Shown: positions 25,001-32,999 of the stretch, one piece after another
Numbering within the stretch: position 1 is the first letter of the stretch
Layout: every line of letters begins with the position of its first letter
Origin: Sphingobacteriales bacterium
GTDB taxonomy: Bacteria > Bacteroidota > Bacteroidia > Sphingobacteriales > Sphingobacteriaceae
Assembly: GCA_015655115.1 (NCBI GenBank)
Contig: JAATFQ010000290.1
Span: 62,001-126,000 of the forward strand
Reading direction: 5' to 3'
DNA length: 64,000 nt
Position numbers and translations under genes: made by a program
Notes under the pieces: generated by a model
The model's database searches: none
What the model saw: only the letters and a program-made list of their open reading frames with translations
What the model was told of the DNA's origin: nothing

Positions 25001-25467
25001 TTATAGGTAATTCTGACCCTAAGGCCAACGGCTATTTTGGAGGTACTTTTACGTATAAGAGATTCATGTTAACAGCCAACTTCGAGACTCGCTTTGGCGG
25101 AGACATGTATAATCAGACGCTCGTAGACAGGGTTGAAAATGCAGATCCGAAGTATAATGTTGACCGACGTGTGTTTGAGGATAAATGGAATACTTCGGGC
25201 GACCTGACCTTTTATAAAAACATTGCTGACCTGGGCACAACGGAAGTTAACTCCAGGTTCGTACAGCCTGATAACCTGATCAATTTATCATCTCTCAACC
25301 TAACCTATGATCTGGATAAAAAGCAGGCATTAAGATTATTCATGTCCAGTATGCGGTTCTCATTGACAGCAAATGATGTTGCACGCTGGTCTTCTGTAAA
25401 ACAGGAAAGGGGAATTGATTATCCATTCGCCCGAAGTTTAACTTTTTCTATAAATGCTACTTTTTAA
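22066..25467 (+). CDS. SusC/RagA-family TonB-linked outer membrane transporter with STN domain
   Basis: The 1133-residue protein has a signal peptide (to ~45), an STN signalling domain at ~45-123 (VSLETVFKEIKKQTGFLFFYTEKVN), a carboxypeptidase-regulatory-like domain (~130-215: LDIGGRVLDSKTQVPIPGVNV), a TonB-box-like NDVVVTGYQ, a plug (LPTINVRGSS, VTLLKDAAATAIYGARAANGV) and a 22-strand-type barrel ending SLTFSINATF. With SusD it imports bulky ligands such as glycans or glycopeptides using the proton motive force. The STN domain makes it a transducer for the upstream FecR/ECF pair. Confidence 0.95.
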   Translation: MKLTSLYNAVCAIRKVKYKFLMVMKLTPILLLIGTLHVTAASFSQTVTISRKNVSLETVFKEIKKQTGFLFFYTEKVNITDHILNVEFKNVPVEEALDACLAEQNLTYNIVNKTIVIRNKTINVRNGITARLDIGGRVLDSKTQVPIPGVNVSLKSNKNIRTQTNEKGEFNINAQPDDILVFTYIGFKIKEVKAGNGKFLTISLEEQVNAMNDVVVTGYQTIRKDSFTGTAISIKGEDLKRVNPQNLLQSIQAFDPSFKLLDNNLVGSNPNSLPTINVRGSSALPSGNGEVLRRDNISGNVNMPTFIMDGFEVSVQKVFDLDMNRVESVTLLKDAAATAIYGARAANGVLVIVTRAPKEGKLQVSYNYELNLNSADLKDYQVLNATEKLQYEVLAGLYSSSAQHVPQDQLDATYYNRLANVVGGVNTYWLSQPVRTTAGQKHSVYLEGGSDAFRYGIDLRYQTRPGVMKGSGRDQYSGGMNFTYRLNKIQFRNELSITQVNAKESPYGDFANYVKTNPYYPLADENGRVIRVIDTWKSDNNNTTESVLNPLYDATLSSFNKSAYSEILDNLSAEVELVKDLRLKGQMSLTSRMNTNDIFKSPDANEFYFYESDKIDEKGSYTNIQKKETFWDGNVRLTWLKQIGDNYFNFLAGVNMRTELSDEKEFTAVGFANDRFTSIGFANGYAEDAVPVSRVDKSRLFGSFLNINYSYKNKYLMDAGIRIDGSSKFGVDNKLAPFWSFGLGWNIHNEEFLKDNPVISQLRLRASTGLTGSVNFDPYLSRTTYEYINSNWYSTGIGAKVKSYGNENLSWQKTLETDIGIDLGLFHDRITISPKVYRKFTKDILADITLAPSTGFLSYKENLGDMENKGAEISVRWDALRRKDWGIQLTANMVTNKNKIVKISNALKKYNDRADELQSKDQKDGGYKGVPLLRFNEGQSINAIYGVRSLGIDPENGREIYVKRDGTLTYDYDKRDITVIGNSDPKANGYFGGTFTYKRFMLTANFETRFGGDMYNQTLVDRVENADPKYNVDRRVFEDKWNTSGDLTFYKNIADLGTTEVNSRFVQPDNLINLSSLNLTYDLDKKQALRLFMSSMRFSLTANDVARWSSVKQERGIDYPFARSLTFSINATF

Positions 25468-25479
25468 GCTTTTTATCTC

Positions 25480-26991
25480 ATGGAATTAAATAATAAAAAT
25501 ATGAACATCAAATTGTTAATCGGCGTGCTATTGATTGCCGGATTATTCAGTTCGTGTAAAAAATGGTTAGAAGTACAGCCTGAATCGGAAATATCCGCAA
25601 CTGTTCTGTTCAGCACGGAAAGTGGATTTATGGAAGGGATTAATGGTGTATATAAGCGTTGCACGGAGGCTGATTTATATGGTGGTGAACTTACATTCGG
25701 AACCCCTGAAGTACTTGCTCAGAATTATTCGCTTAGTCAGCATGACGGTCTGGATTACAGGCAAACTGGTCTTTTTAATTATAAACATAGTAAATTCATT
25801 GAGCGAAAAGATAAGATATGGACAGGACTATATAGCGGCATTGTAAACTGTAACCTTATTCTGACTAATATCGATGAACACAAAAATGTCTTTACTGGCG
25901 TAAATTATGAATTGATAAAAGGAGAGGCGCTTGCAATGAGAGCATATCTGCACTTCGACGCATTACGCCTGTTTGCTCAGTCGTATGTAAGAAACGCTTC
26001 AGGAAAAGGCATTCCATATGTAACTACTTATTCCAAAGATGTTACTCCGCTTTCAACTGTTTCTGAGACCATTGATAAAGTGATTAAAGACCTGGAAGAT
26101 GCAAAAGTCTTGCTGGCTCAGGATCCGATCCGTAGTGCCGGTTATATTGTGGGCTACCCTGTACAGAAAGATTCTACTTTGAATACGGAGGAGAAATCCA
26201 ATATTCTGTTTCTGCAGAACCGGAGACACAGGCTAAATTATTTTGCTGTCTGCGGAACGCTTGCGAGAGTTTACCTTTATAAAAATGATAAAGTAAAAGC
26301 CCTCAGCAATGCGCTTGAAGTTATCAGATCAAATAAATTCCCATGGACTAACAAAAGTGATTTTATAGCTTTTGATGAGGCGAAAAAGGACCGTATACTT
26401 TATAAAGAGCTGGTGTTTGGATGGTATATTCCAGAATCACTGAAGGATTTGAGGGACAAGTGGTTCGTTGGCGGAACCAATAACTTTTTTTTACAGGAGG
26501 ATGCAGCCAAGTCTATCTATGAAACCGCAGGTGCAGGCAGTAATGACCTCCGCTATAAACAATGGTTATCGTTGACAGCTTCTGAGTCGGACAGATCGTT
26601 CGATATCGTGAAATACCGGAGAAATACACTCAGTACTGATGCCAGTGCCAATCTGCATTATCTGATGGCCCCGGCAATACGTCTGAGTGAGATGTACTAC
26701 ATCGCGGCAGAATGTTCTTATGCTACAAACCCTGGACTTGCACTTGATTATGTCAATGCTGTAAGGGCAGCCCGGGATGTTGATAACCTGACTGTTTCTT
26801 CTGAAGATGCTTTTATGACCGAACTTGTTAAAGAAGCACGTAAAGAATGGCTGACCGAAGGCCAGATTTTTTATATGTATAAAAGACTCAACCGTGCCAT
26901 CGTCGGACAAACAGGTACCCTGATTCCAGCTTCGGATAATATTTTCGTATTGCCTCTGCCAGAGGATGAGCTCGTTTACGGTGGTCGCTAA
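25480..26991 (+). CDS. SusD/RagB-family nutrient-binding lipoprotein
   Basis: The 503-residue lipoprotein (lipobox LFSSC, mature start at the Cys before KKWLEV) has SusD signatures: QPESEISATVLFSTESGFMEGINGVYKRC at the N-terminus, GEALAMRAYLHFDALRLFAQ for the TPR part, and MYYIAAECSYATNPGLALDYVNAVRAARDV with EARKEWLTEGQIFYMYKRLNR at the C-terminus. It caps the SusC barrel and captures substrate at the surface. A start at 25501, giving a shorter signal MNIKLLIG, is equally plausible. It is 13 bases after susC. Confidence 0.94.
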   Translation: MELNNKNMNIKLLIGVLLIAGLFSSCKKWLEVQPESEISATVLFSTESGFMEGINGVYKRCTEADLYGGELTFGTPEVLAQNYSLSQHDGLDYRQTGLFNYKHSKFIERKDKIWTGLYSGIVNCNLILTNIDEHKNVFTGVNYELIKGEALAMRAYLHFDALRLFAQSYVRNASGKGIPYVTTYSKDVTPLSTVSETIDKVIKDLEDAKVLLAQDPIRSAGYIVGYPVQKDSTLNTEEKSNILFLQNRRHRLNYFAVCGTLARVYLYKNDKVKALSNALEVIRSNKFPWTNKSDFIAFDEAKKDRILYKELVFGWYIPESLKDLRDKWFVGGTNNFFLQEDAAKSIYETAGAGSNDLRYKQWLSLTASESDRSFDIVKYRRNTLSTDASANLHYLMAPAIRLSEMYYIAAECSYATNPGLALDYVNAVRAARDVDNLTVSSEDAFMTELVKEARKEWLTEGQIFYMYKRLNRAIVGQTGTLIPASDNIFVLPLPEDELVYGGR

Positions 26992-27008
26992 TCAATAATA
27001 TTTTAATA

Positions 27009-27833
27009 ATGAAAAGACATATGAAATTATATATATTAATATTACTCGCTTTCATTGCCCTGGCTTCCTGTAAGAAAGCAGAAGAAATGCATTTCGATCA
27101 TTCGGCGAATGTTTATTTCGACATTTATAATGGAGATAAGGATAGTATTGTCAGAACTTTTGCCTACACTCCGAATCTGGCCCAGGACACAGTCTGGCTG
27201 CCTGTTCGTATTTCTGGAATCAGAATTCCCTCTCAAAGGGTATTTAATGCACGTGTGGAGACAGATTCTTCAACTGCTGTTGCCGGACTTCACTATGAAT
27301 TGCTTAAAAAATCCTATACAGTGGACGCGAATAATGGAGGTGCAGAAATACCTTTTGTTATCTATAATAAAGATAAACTGCTTGAACAGAAATCTGTATC
27401 AGTCATCATTAAGCTAATCGCATCTGACGATTTTGGAATTGAGATACCTAACCTGCTCAGGGCTAAAGTAGTTTTCTCTGCAAAACTGGAGAAACCTAAC
27501 TGGTGGGATGCATGGCCTCTGAATCCATATTCTAGAGTAAAACACGAGCTCTTTATCCTTGTAACGGGGCAAACATCCCTGACTACTGACGGACTGGATG
27601 CACCAAAGAACCTTTATTTTACAGGGCTGCTGACTACTATGCTGAATAACCCCTTTAAATGGGTAGCAAATAATGCGGCCAAAGGATACGTGCTGCAAGA
27701 GGTTGTTGCGGGTTCTGCCGACAGCTACTATTTCTATAATGTGAGTAACCCGGATAAGAAAACCTTATTGCGGAAAAATCAGCAGACTGGTAAATATTAC
27801 TTTATAGACGAAAATGGGAATGAAGTTATTTAA
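27009..27833 (+). CDS. DUF4843 surface lipoprotein
   Basis: The 274-residue lipoprotein (signal MKLYILILLAFIALASC with Cys at the lipobox) has the DUF4843 order of segments: NVYFDIYNGDKDSIVRTFAYT, DTVWLPVRISG, ARVETDSSTAVAGLHYELLKKSYTVDANN and a distal LEKPNWWD. This family regularly follows SusD genes in Bacteroidota and probably assists binding at the surface, like SusE/SusF. It is 18 bases after susD. Its 3' end overlaps an upstream start of the next frame. Confidence 0.88.
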   Translation: MKRHMKLYILILLAFIALASCKKAEEMHFDHSANVYFDIYNGDKDSIVRTFAYTPNLAQDTVWLPVRISGIRIPSQRVFNARVETDSSTAVAGLHYELLKKSYTVDANNGGAEIPFVIYNKDKLLEQKSVSVIIKLIASDDFGIEIPNLLRAKVVFSAKLEKPNWWDAWPLNPYSRVKHELFILVTGQTSLTTDGLDAPKNLYFTGLLTTMLNNPFKWVANNAAKGYVLQEVVAGSADSYYFYNVSNPDKKTLLRKNQQTGKYYFIDENGNEVI

Positions 27834-27843
27834 AACAACGGAC

Positions 27844-29265
27844 ATGGGTATCAAAAAAATAATAGTATTAATGGCAGTACTGGTTACTCTTTTTTCTGCC
27901 TGCCATAAAGATTTGGGCGATTATGAAATTCATATGCCCGACACTCCGGTTGTGACTAACCTGGATTCTGTTTATACGGTGAATGTTGGTGACAGCCTTA
28001 TTATTACACCAAAAATAACCAGCGCGGCGGATGCTGATATTGAGTTACAATGGCGTATAAGTGTAATGGAAGGTACCGACAAAAACTTTATTGGGCCATC
28101 ATTAAAAATGATATTTGGGCTACAGGCCAAAAGGTATGCTGCAAGGCTTACGGTCTACAATAAAACTAATGGAATGAAATATTTTCATTCTTTTCTTATA
28201 GATGGTGCTACTCAGTTTGCAACAGGAACAACTGTTTTGAGTGTTGAAAGTGGCGTCACTCAGTTTTCATTTATAAAGCCGGATGGTACTGTACAAGCGC
28301 GTTTATATAGAGCTATGCAGGGTAAAGATCTTCCAACCGATCCGATGAATCTTTTTCTGCTGAGAAATAAGAATACCGGGAATACTTTACTTGGATACTG
28401 GATCATTACGAAAACCGGAGGGGTAAGACTGGATGCTAATACAATGCAGGAAGAAGAGAAATATCCGAGTACATTAAAAGATAACTTCTTCTCCGCTCCT
28501 GATAGCCTAAGAGTTGATGAACTGAAACAGCAACCGCAAGGAGTTATGATGGGGATTATGAATGGCCAGCTGTATGGTGGCACAACCAATACATGGGACC
28601 AGGCCGCAACTTACGGCATGTTCGGATTACCAACTGAGGGCGATTATGAGCTTTCTCCTTCTTTTGTATTGAATTATACAAATAATGCGAGTTACTTCAT
28701 CTGCTTTGATATTAACCGCCAGCAGTTTCTAAGATTCAACTTGTATGGGGCACCAATGTATTTCGGTACTCAATACGCTGTTTCAAGTACGTCAGTATTT
28801 GATCCCATGAATGTGGGCATGGAGCTCATTCATCTGGAACAGCTTAATGGACAGGATACTTTCGCTTATTGTAAAGGCAGCGATGGGAAAGTTTATGAAC
28901 TGAAATTTAATGTGGAATTCAACGGCCCATTTACATTTACCCCACGGCACAAGCGGCTCTTTATTCGCCAGGACTTGATCACTGCCGGTACAAAATGGCA
29001 AGGTGCCAATAATGGGGTTATCTATATGAGCGCTGGTTCAAAAGTTTTCCGCTATAATCCTTTGAATGAAGAAGTCAGGGAGTTGGCGACAGATTTTGGA
29101 GGAAAGACGGTAACAATGGTTAAGATTTCAGATGACCAGGAAACGTTAATGGTGGGAACCGAAGGAACTATTTATTATCTGGATATCACCACCGGCAAAT
29201 ATGGTGCACTGATTAAAAAAATCAGTGGAATTCCGGGATCACCTGTAGATATGGCGTCACGATAA
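27844..29265 (+). CDS. PKD-like family surface lipoprotein
   Basis: The 473-residue lipoprotein (MGIKKIIVLMAVLVTLFSAC, lipobox FSAC) starts with an Ig/PKD-like domain (VVTNLDSVYTVNVGDSLIITPKITSAADADIELQWRIS) and continues with beta-rich, propeller-like repeats (LMVGTEGTIYYLDITTGKYGALIKK at the end). This pairing with DUF4843 behind SusCD is common in Pedobacter-type loci. It is probably an extra glycan- or peptide-binding lipoprotein. The frame is open from 27814, but the ATG at 27844, after the preceding stop, gives the cleanest signal peptide. Confidence 0.82.
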   Translation: MGIKKIIVLMAVLVTLFSACHKDLGDYEIHMPDTPVVTNLDSVYTVNVGDSLIITPKITSAADADIELQWRISVMEGTDKNFIGPSLKMIFGLQAKRYAARLTVYNKTNGMKYFHSFLIDGATQFATGTTVLSVESGVTQFSFIKPDGTVQARLYRAMQGKDLPTDPMNLFLLRNKNTGNTLLGYWIITKTGGVRLDANTMQEEEKYPSTLKDNFFSAPDSLRVDELKQQPQGVMMGIMNGQLYGGTTNTWDQAATYGMFGLPTEGDYELSPSFVLNYTNNASYFICFDINRQQFLRFNLYGAPMYFGTQYAVSSTSVFDPMNVGMELIHLEQLNGQDTFAYCKGSDGKVYELKFNVEFNGPFTFTPRHKRLFIRQDLITAGTKWQGANNGVIYMSAGSKVFRYNPLNEEVRELATDFGGKTVTMVKISDDQETLMVGTEGTIYYLDITTGKYGALIKKISGIPGSPVDMASR

Positions 29266-29274
29266 ATAAAATAT

Positions 29275-30210
29275 ATGACATTCAAAATGACACTAAAAAT
29301 AGTAATGATTTCTGCCTTTTTACCAGTTGTAGCGGTATCACAGACTCAGAAGCTGGTCAATAATAAAAAAAACAGGGCTAATTTAACGTTAGCTCCGCAA
29401 AAGACATGGCAGGAACACTGGTGGGAACATGACCTGCTGGTATCTCGGGTGTTTTATGATGAAAACGTTGCATTTTATTATGATCAGCATATGGATACTA
29501 CAGTAACATGGCCCTTTAAAGCTATGTCTGATACCTGGGCTTATGTAAAGAAAACTTATGGTAACATGGGTACTGATCCAAGGTTATACGTCGTTTTTCA
29601 TAAAGTAGTCAATAATAAACTAGGTGGGGGACATCCCTCACCTTATTTTGACGCTAGCCACGATTATCACAATACACTGGATTGCGGACTGGGAAACTGG
29701 GCAAGCCCGCATGGTGAGCAGATTGGAATGCCCATACATGAAATCGGGCACATCGTTACCAGTGCTACCCATAACACAAAAGGATCTCCTTCTGATGTGC
29801 TTTGGGGCGACAGCAAATTCATGGAAATCTTTAATTACGATGTGCTGATGAATATTGGCATGGCAGATGAAGCACAAAAAGTTTATGTACAAATGCAGAC
29901 ACAACATGATAATTTCCCTGTTGCCGGTACACAGTGGTTCAGAAATTGGTTTTATCCTATTTATAAAGACCACGGCAAAGCTGCAGTGCTCAATAAATAT
30001 TTTGTGGTGCTGGCTGCTAATTTTCCTAAAGATAGTGACCACAGGTTTACGCGTGACTTAAACTGGGGCGAATTTGTACACTTCTGGAGTGGTGCCGCAG
30101 GAGTAAATCTGAAGGCACAAGCTACCTTGGCTTTTGGATGGCCTGAGGATTGGGAAACACAGTTTAGAGCTGCACAGAAGGAATTTCCAAAAGTAAAATA
30201 TGCTTACTAG
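29275..30210 (+). CDS. Secreted putative zinc metallopeptidase (HExxH-x24-E)
   Basis: The 311-residue protein has a signal peptide cut near VAVSQTQ. His155-Glu-Ile-Gly-His159 with Glu184 24 residues later (KFMEIF) gives HExxH-x24-E, which fits the gluzincin/M60-like pattern of two His and a distant Glu ligand. Aromatic-rich segments around it (HPSPYFDASHDYHNTLDCGL, FPVAGTQWFRNWFYPIY) probably form the substrate cleft. I do not recognise a named family with certainty. M60-like enzymes act on mucin-type glycoproteins, which fits the fucosidase downstream. An alternative start is the ATG at 29287. Confidence 0.62.
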   Translation: MTFKMTLKIVMISAFLPVVAVSQTQKLVNNKKNRANLTLAPQKTWQEHWWEHDLLVSRVFYDENVAFYYDQHMDTTVTWPFKAMSDTWAYVKKTYGNMGTDPRLYVVFHKVVNNKLGGGHPSPYFDASHDYHNTLDCGLGNWASPHGEQIGMPIHEIGHIVTSATHNTKGSPSDVLWGDSKFMEIFNYDVLMNIGMADEAQKVYVQMQTQHDNFPVAGTQWFRNWFYPIYKDHGKAAVLNKYFVVLAANFPKDSDHRFTRDLNWGEFVHFWSGAAGVNLKAQATLAFGWPEDWETQFRAAQKEFPKVKYAY

Positions 30211-30337
30211 ACCTGATTATTTAAATAACCATTAAAAATTTAGCCATTTATTAACAAATATATAAAGGATGAAACCAGCATCAGCTTATAAAATCAATCT
30301 CCGGCTGATGCATTATTATCCACATAATCACATAAAC

Positions 30338-31471
30338 ATGAAAAAATTACTTCTACTATCTGCACTGATTCTCCCGCTGATAGCCGCGGCACAATCGCCC
30401 AATTTTACAATAACTGGTAAAATTGGCACTTTAAGTAAACCTGCCAAGATCTACATTGATTATATGGACAACGGTGTGTCTCATTCAGATTCTACTGAGG
30501 TCATTAATGGTGTATTTAAGTTCTCAGGGAACATCACCGGAAATGCTTATGCCCGTATGGCCCTTGCACATAAGGGCGATGGTAAAGAGCGCGCAATATA
30601 TACCGGCGACGTAATTTATTACTATTTTGGTAAAGAGCAAATACAGATCAGCTCCAAAGACTCGCTCAGCAATGCCGTATTTACCGGATCAAAAGTCCAT
30701 GATGAACATATGGCTTATAACAAAGCTATAGGCGGATCAATAATGGAGCTTACCAAAGCTGTAAATGCAGATTTTAATAGTGGAACTCCCGAAGATCAAA
30801 AAGATCCTGAGTTCAAAAAAGCAGTAGACGATAGGTTCAGGCTGAACCTTAAAAACAGGAACCAGAAAGAAATACTGTTTGCACAGGAACACCCTAATTC
30901 TTTTTTTGGCCTGGTAGCCCTTTCTGAAGCACAAAGCAGCAAAGAAGATGAAGCCCGGATTGCCGCAATTTATAATACCCTTAGTCCGGCTTTGCAGGCC
31001 ACAGATATGGGCAAAGAACTAGCTCAGCGCATCAGATCAAAAAGTATCACTTCAATTGGGTCAGATGCACCTGGGTTTACGCTTAATGATGTAAATGGTA
31101 AACCTGTTTCCTTATCAGATTTAAAAGGAAAGCTGGTACTGGTAGAGTTTTGGGCCAGCTGGTGTGGTCCATGTCGTGCTGAAAACCCGAATTTGGTGAA
31201 ACAATATAAGTTATATAAAGAAAAAGGCTTTGAAGTTCTTGCCGTATCGTTGGATAGCGACAAAGCCAAATGGGCAGATGCCATTGCTAAAGATGGTCTT
31301 CCATGGCTGCATGTTTCTGACTTAAAAGGATGGAATAATGCTGTCGGCAGATTATATGGAGTACGAGGTGTTCCGGCAAGCTTCCTGGTAAGTAAAGAAG
31401 GAAAGATAATTGGACTTGATTTGAGAGGCGAGGCGCTGAATGCTAAGCTTGCTGAAATATATTCCAAATAA
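30338..31471 (+). CDS. TlpA-family thioredoxin with DUF4369-like N-terminus
   Basis: The 377-residue exported protein has signal MKKLLLLSALILPLIAAAQ, an N-terminal beta-rich DUF4369-like domain (FTITGKIGTLSKPAKIYIDYMDNG) and a C-terminal thioredoxin fold with CxxC in FWASWCGPCRAENP, then VRGVPASFLV with the cis-Pro. Such proteins reduce disulfides in periplasmic or surface proteins and are frequent companions of SusCD loci. The frame extends upstream to 30269, but the ATG at 30338 gives the signal peptide. It may keep the cysteine-containing neighbours in a reduced or correctly paired state, which is inference. Confidence 0.9.
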   Translation: MKKLLLLSALILPLIAAAQSPNFTITGKIGTLSKPAKIYIDYMDNGVSHSDSTEVINGVFKFSGNITGNAYARMALAHKGDGKERAIYTGDVIYYYFGKEQIQISSKDSLSNAVFTGSKVHDEHMAYNKAIGGSIMELTKAVNADFNSGTPEDQKDPEFKKAVDDRFRLNLKNRNQKEILFAQEHPNSFFGLVALSEAQSSKEDEARIAAIYNTLSPALQATDMGKELAQRIRSKSITSIGSDAPGFTLNDVNGKPVSLSDLKGKLVLVEFWASWCGPCRAENPNLVKQYKLYKEKGFEVLAVSLDSDKAKWADAIAKDGLPWLHVSDLKGWNNAVGRLYGVRGVPASFLVSKEGKIIGLDLRGEALNAKLAEIYSK

Positions 31472-31545
31472 AAGAGGATATATACAAATTAAAATGAGGT
31501 AAATTATGCTCATGATTTTGCTATAACCTTTAACGCGAGCTCCTG

Positions 31546-32997
31546 ATGACCATTAAAAACAAATATATACTGATGAAATCACAATGTTTCCGTTTTTTAT
31601 TTCTAACAATTGCTGTACTCTGTACTGTTATGCTGTTTATGGCAGGCCATGTTTATGCGCAAGAAAAACCAGTTACACCAGCGCCGCTTTCACAGCTTCA
31701 GCAACAATTTGTTGACCTGGGGTTCGGGATGTTCATCCATTATAATATCCCTACTTATATGGAAGATGACTGGGCAGACCCGGATGCATTGCCAGCTATT
31801 TTTAACCCTAAGAAACTCAATACTGACCAGTGGGCCAAAGCGGCGAAATCTGCCGGCATGACCTATGGCTGCCTGACCACTAAACATCATAGCGGATTCG
31901 CCATTTGGGATACAAAAACTACAGCTTACAATGTGATGAACAGTCCCTTAAAACGAGATGTGGTGAAAGAATATGTGAATTCTTTCCGCAAGCAGGGCTT
32001 GAAGGTAATGTTGTACTATTCAATTCTGGATACACATCACAAACTCCGCCCCGGACAGATCACGCCTGCTCATATTAAAATGGTCAAAGACCAGCTGACT
32101 GAGCTGCTTACTAATTATGGGGAGATATCTGCCCTGATTATCGATGGCTGGGATGCGCCATGGTCAAGAATATCTTATGATGATGTACCCTTTGAAGAAA
32201 TATATAATCTGATTAAATCTATACAGCCCAACTGTTTGGTGATGGACCTGAATGCGGCAAAATATCCTGCCGAAGCGCTCTTTTATACTGATATCAAATC
32301 ATATGAGCAGGGCGCTGGCCAGCACATATCAAAAGACAGTAACCGGCTGCCTGCATTATCCTGTCTCCCAATTAATCAGAATTGGTTCTGGAAACCATCT
32401 TTTCCAGATGCCCCGGTAAAAAAAGCGAATGAGCTGGTGAATAATATGCTGGTGCCGCTTAATAAAGCTTATTGCAACTTCATTTTAAATGTAGCACCAA
32501 ACAGTGACGGTTTGATAGATGATAATGTGATTGCCGAATTGAAAGAGATCGGGCAACTGTACAAGCACCCGGAAAATTCTCCTAAACTTCCTGCCGCAGC
32601 GGCACCAGTTATCTCCTCAAACCTGGCTAAAAAGCACCCTGCTAATGCAAGCTGGAGCGATGATATGGCACTGATGGACTTTGCTACTGATGATGACTTT
32701 ACCACCAGTTGGGTATCTCATGCTGGTATTGCTGATCCGTGGTTTGAGGTAGACCTTAGTAAAGAAGTACCCTTTAACATGGTTGTGATTACTGAGGAGA
32801 AAGCTAATGTTTCTGCTTATAGGCTAGAGTATTTTGCGAATAACAAATGGCATCTGTTAACAGAGGGTAATGATGCTTCGAGGATAAAAATATACCGTTT
32901 TGAAAGGATTTGGGGCGATAAGGTACGGGTACGCTTTACCAAATTTAATAGCCCGCCTGCTATCGCAGAGATCGGCGTTTATCAGGAAAGGCGCTAA
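31546..32997 (+). CDS. GH29 alpha-L-fucosidase with C-terminal F5/8-type domain
   Basis: The 483-residue exported enzyme (signal to ~39, QEK; ATG at 31573 is an alternative start) has GH29 landmarks: GFGMFIHYNIPTYMEDDWAD, the barrel segment LTTKHHSGFAIWDTKTTAYNV, KVMLYYSILDTHH and the nucleophile region YGEISALIIDGWDAP, where Asp200 aligns with the family nucleophile. Residues ~350-483 form a discoidin-like (F5/8 type C) carbohydrate-binding domain (ASWSDDMALMDFATDDDFTTSW, WFEVDLSKEVPFNMVVI). It hydrolyses terminal fucose from glycans in the periplasm or at the surface. The acid/base residue cannot be assigned by eye. Confidence 0.88.
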   Translation: MTIKNKYILMKSQCFRFLFLTIAVLCTVMLFMAGHVYAQEKPVTPAPLSQLQQQFVDLGFGMFIHYNIPTYMEDDWADPDALPAIFNPKKLNTDQWAKAAKSAGMTYGCLTTKHHSGFAIWDTKTTAYNVMNSPLKRDVVKEYVNSFRKQGLKVMLYYSILDTHHKLRPGQITPAHIKMVKDQLTELLTNYGEISALIIDGWDAPWSRISYDDVPFEEIYNLIKSIQPNCLVMDLNAAKYPAEALFYTDIKSYEQGAGQHISKDSNRLPALSCLPINQNWFWKPSFPDAPVKKANELVNNMLVPLNKAYCNFILNVAPNSDGLIDDNVIAELKEIGQLYKHPENSPKLPAAAAPVISSNLAKKHPANASWSDDMALMDFATDDDFTTSWVSHAGIADPWFEVDLSKEVPFNMVVITEEKANVSAYRLEYFANNKWHLLTEGNDASRIKIYRFERIWGDKVRVRFTKFNSPPAIAEIGVYQERR

Positions 32998-32999
32998 GC

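Noticed and set aside
31024-31467. 147-codon minus-strand frame opposite the TlpA gene
   Set aside because: Entirely within a gene with a CxxC thioredoxin motif; no independent evidence.
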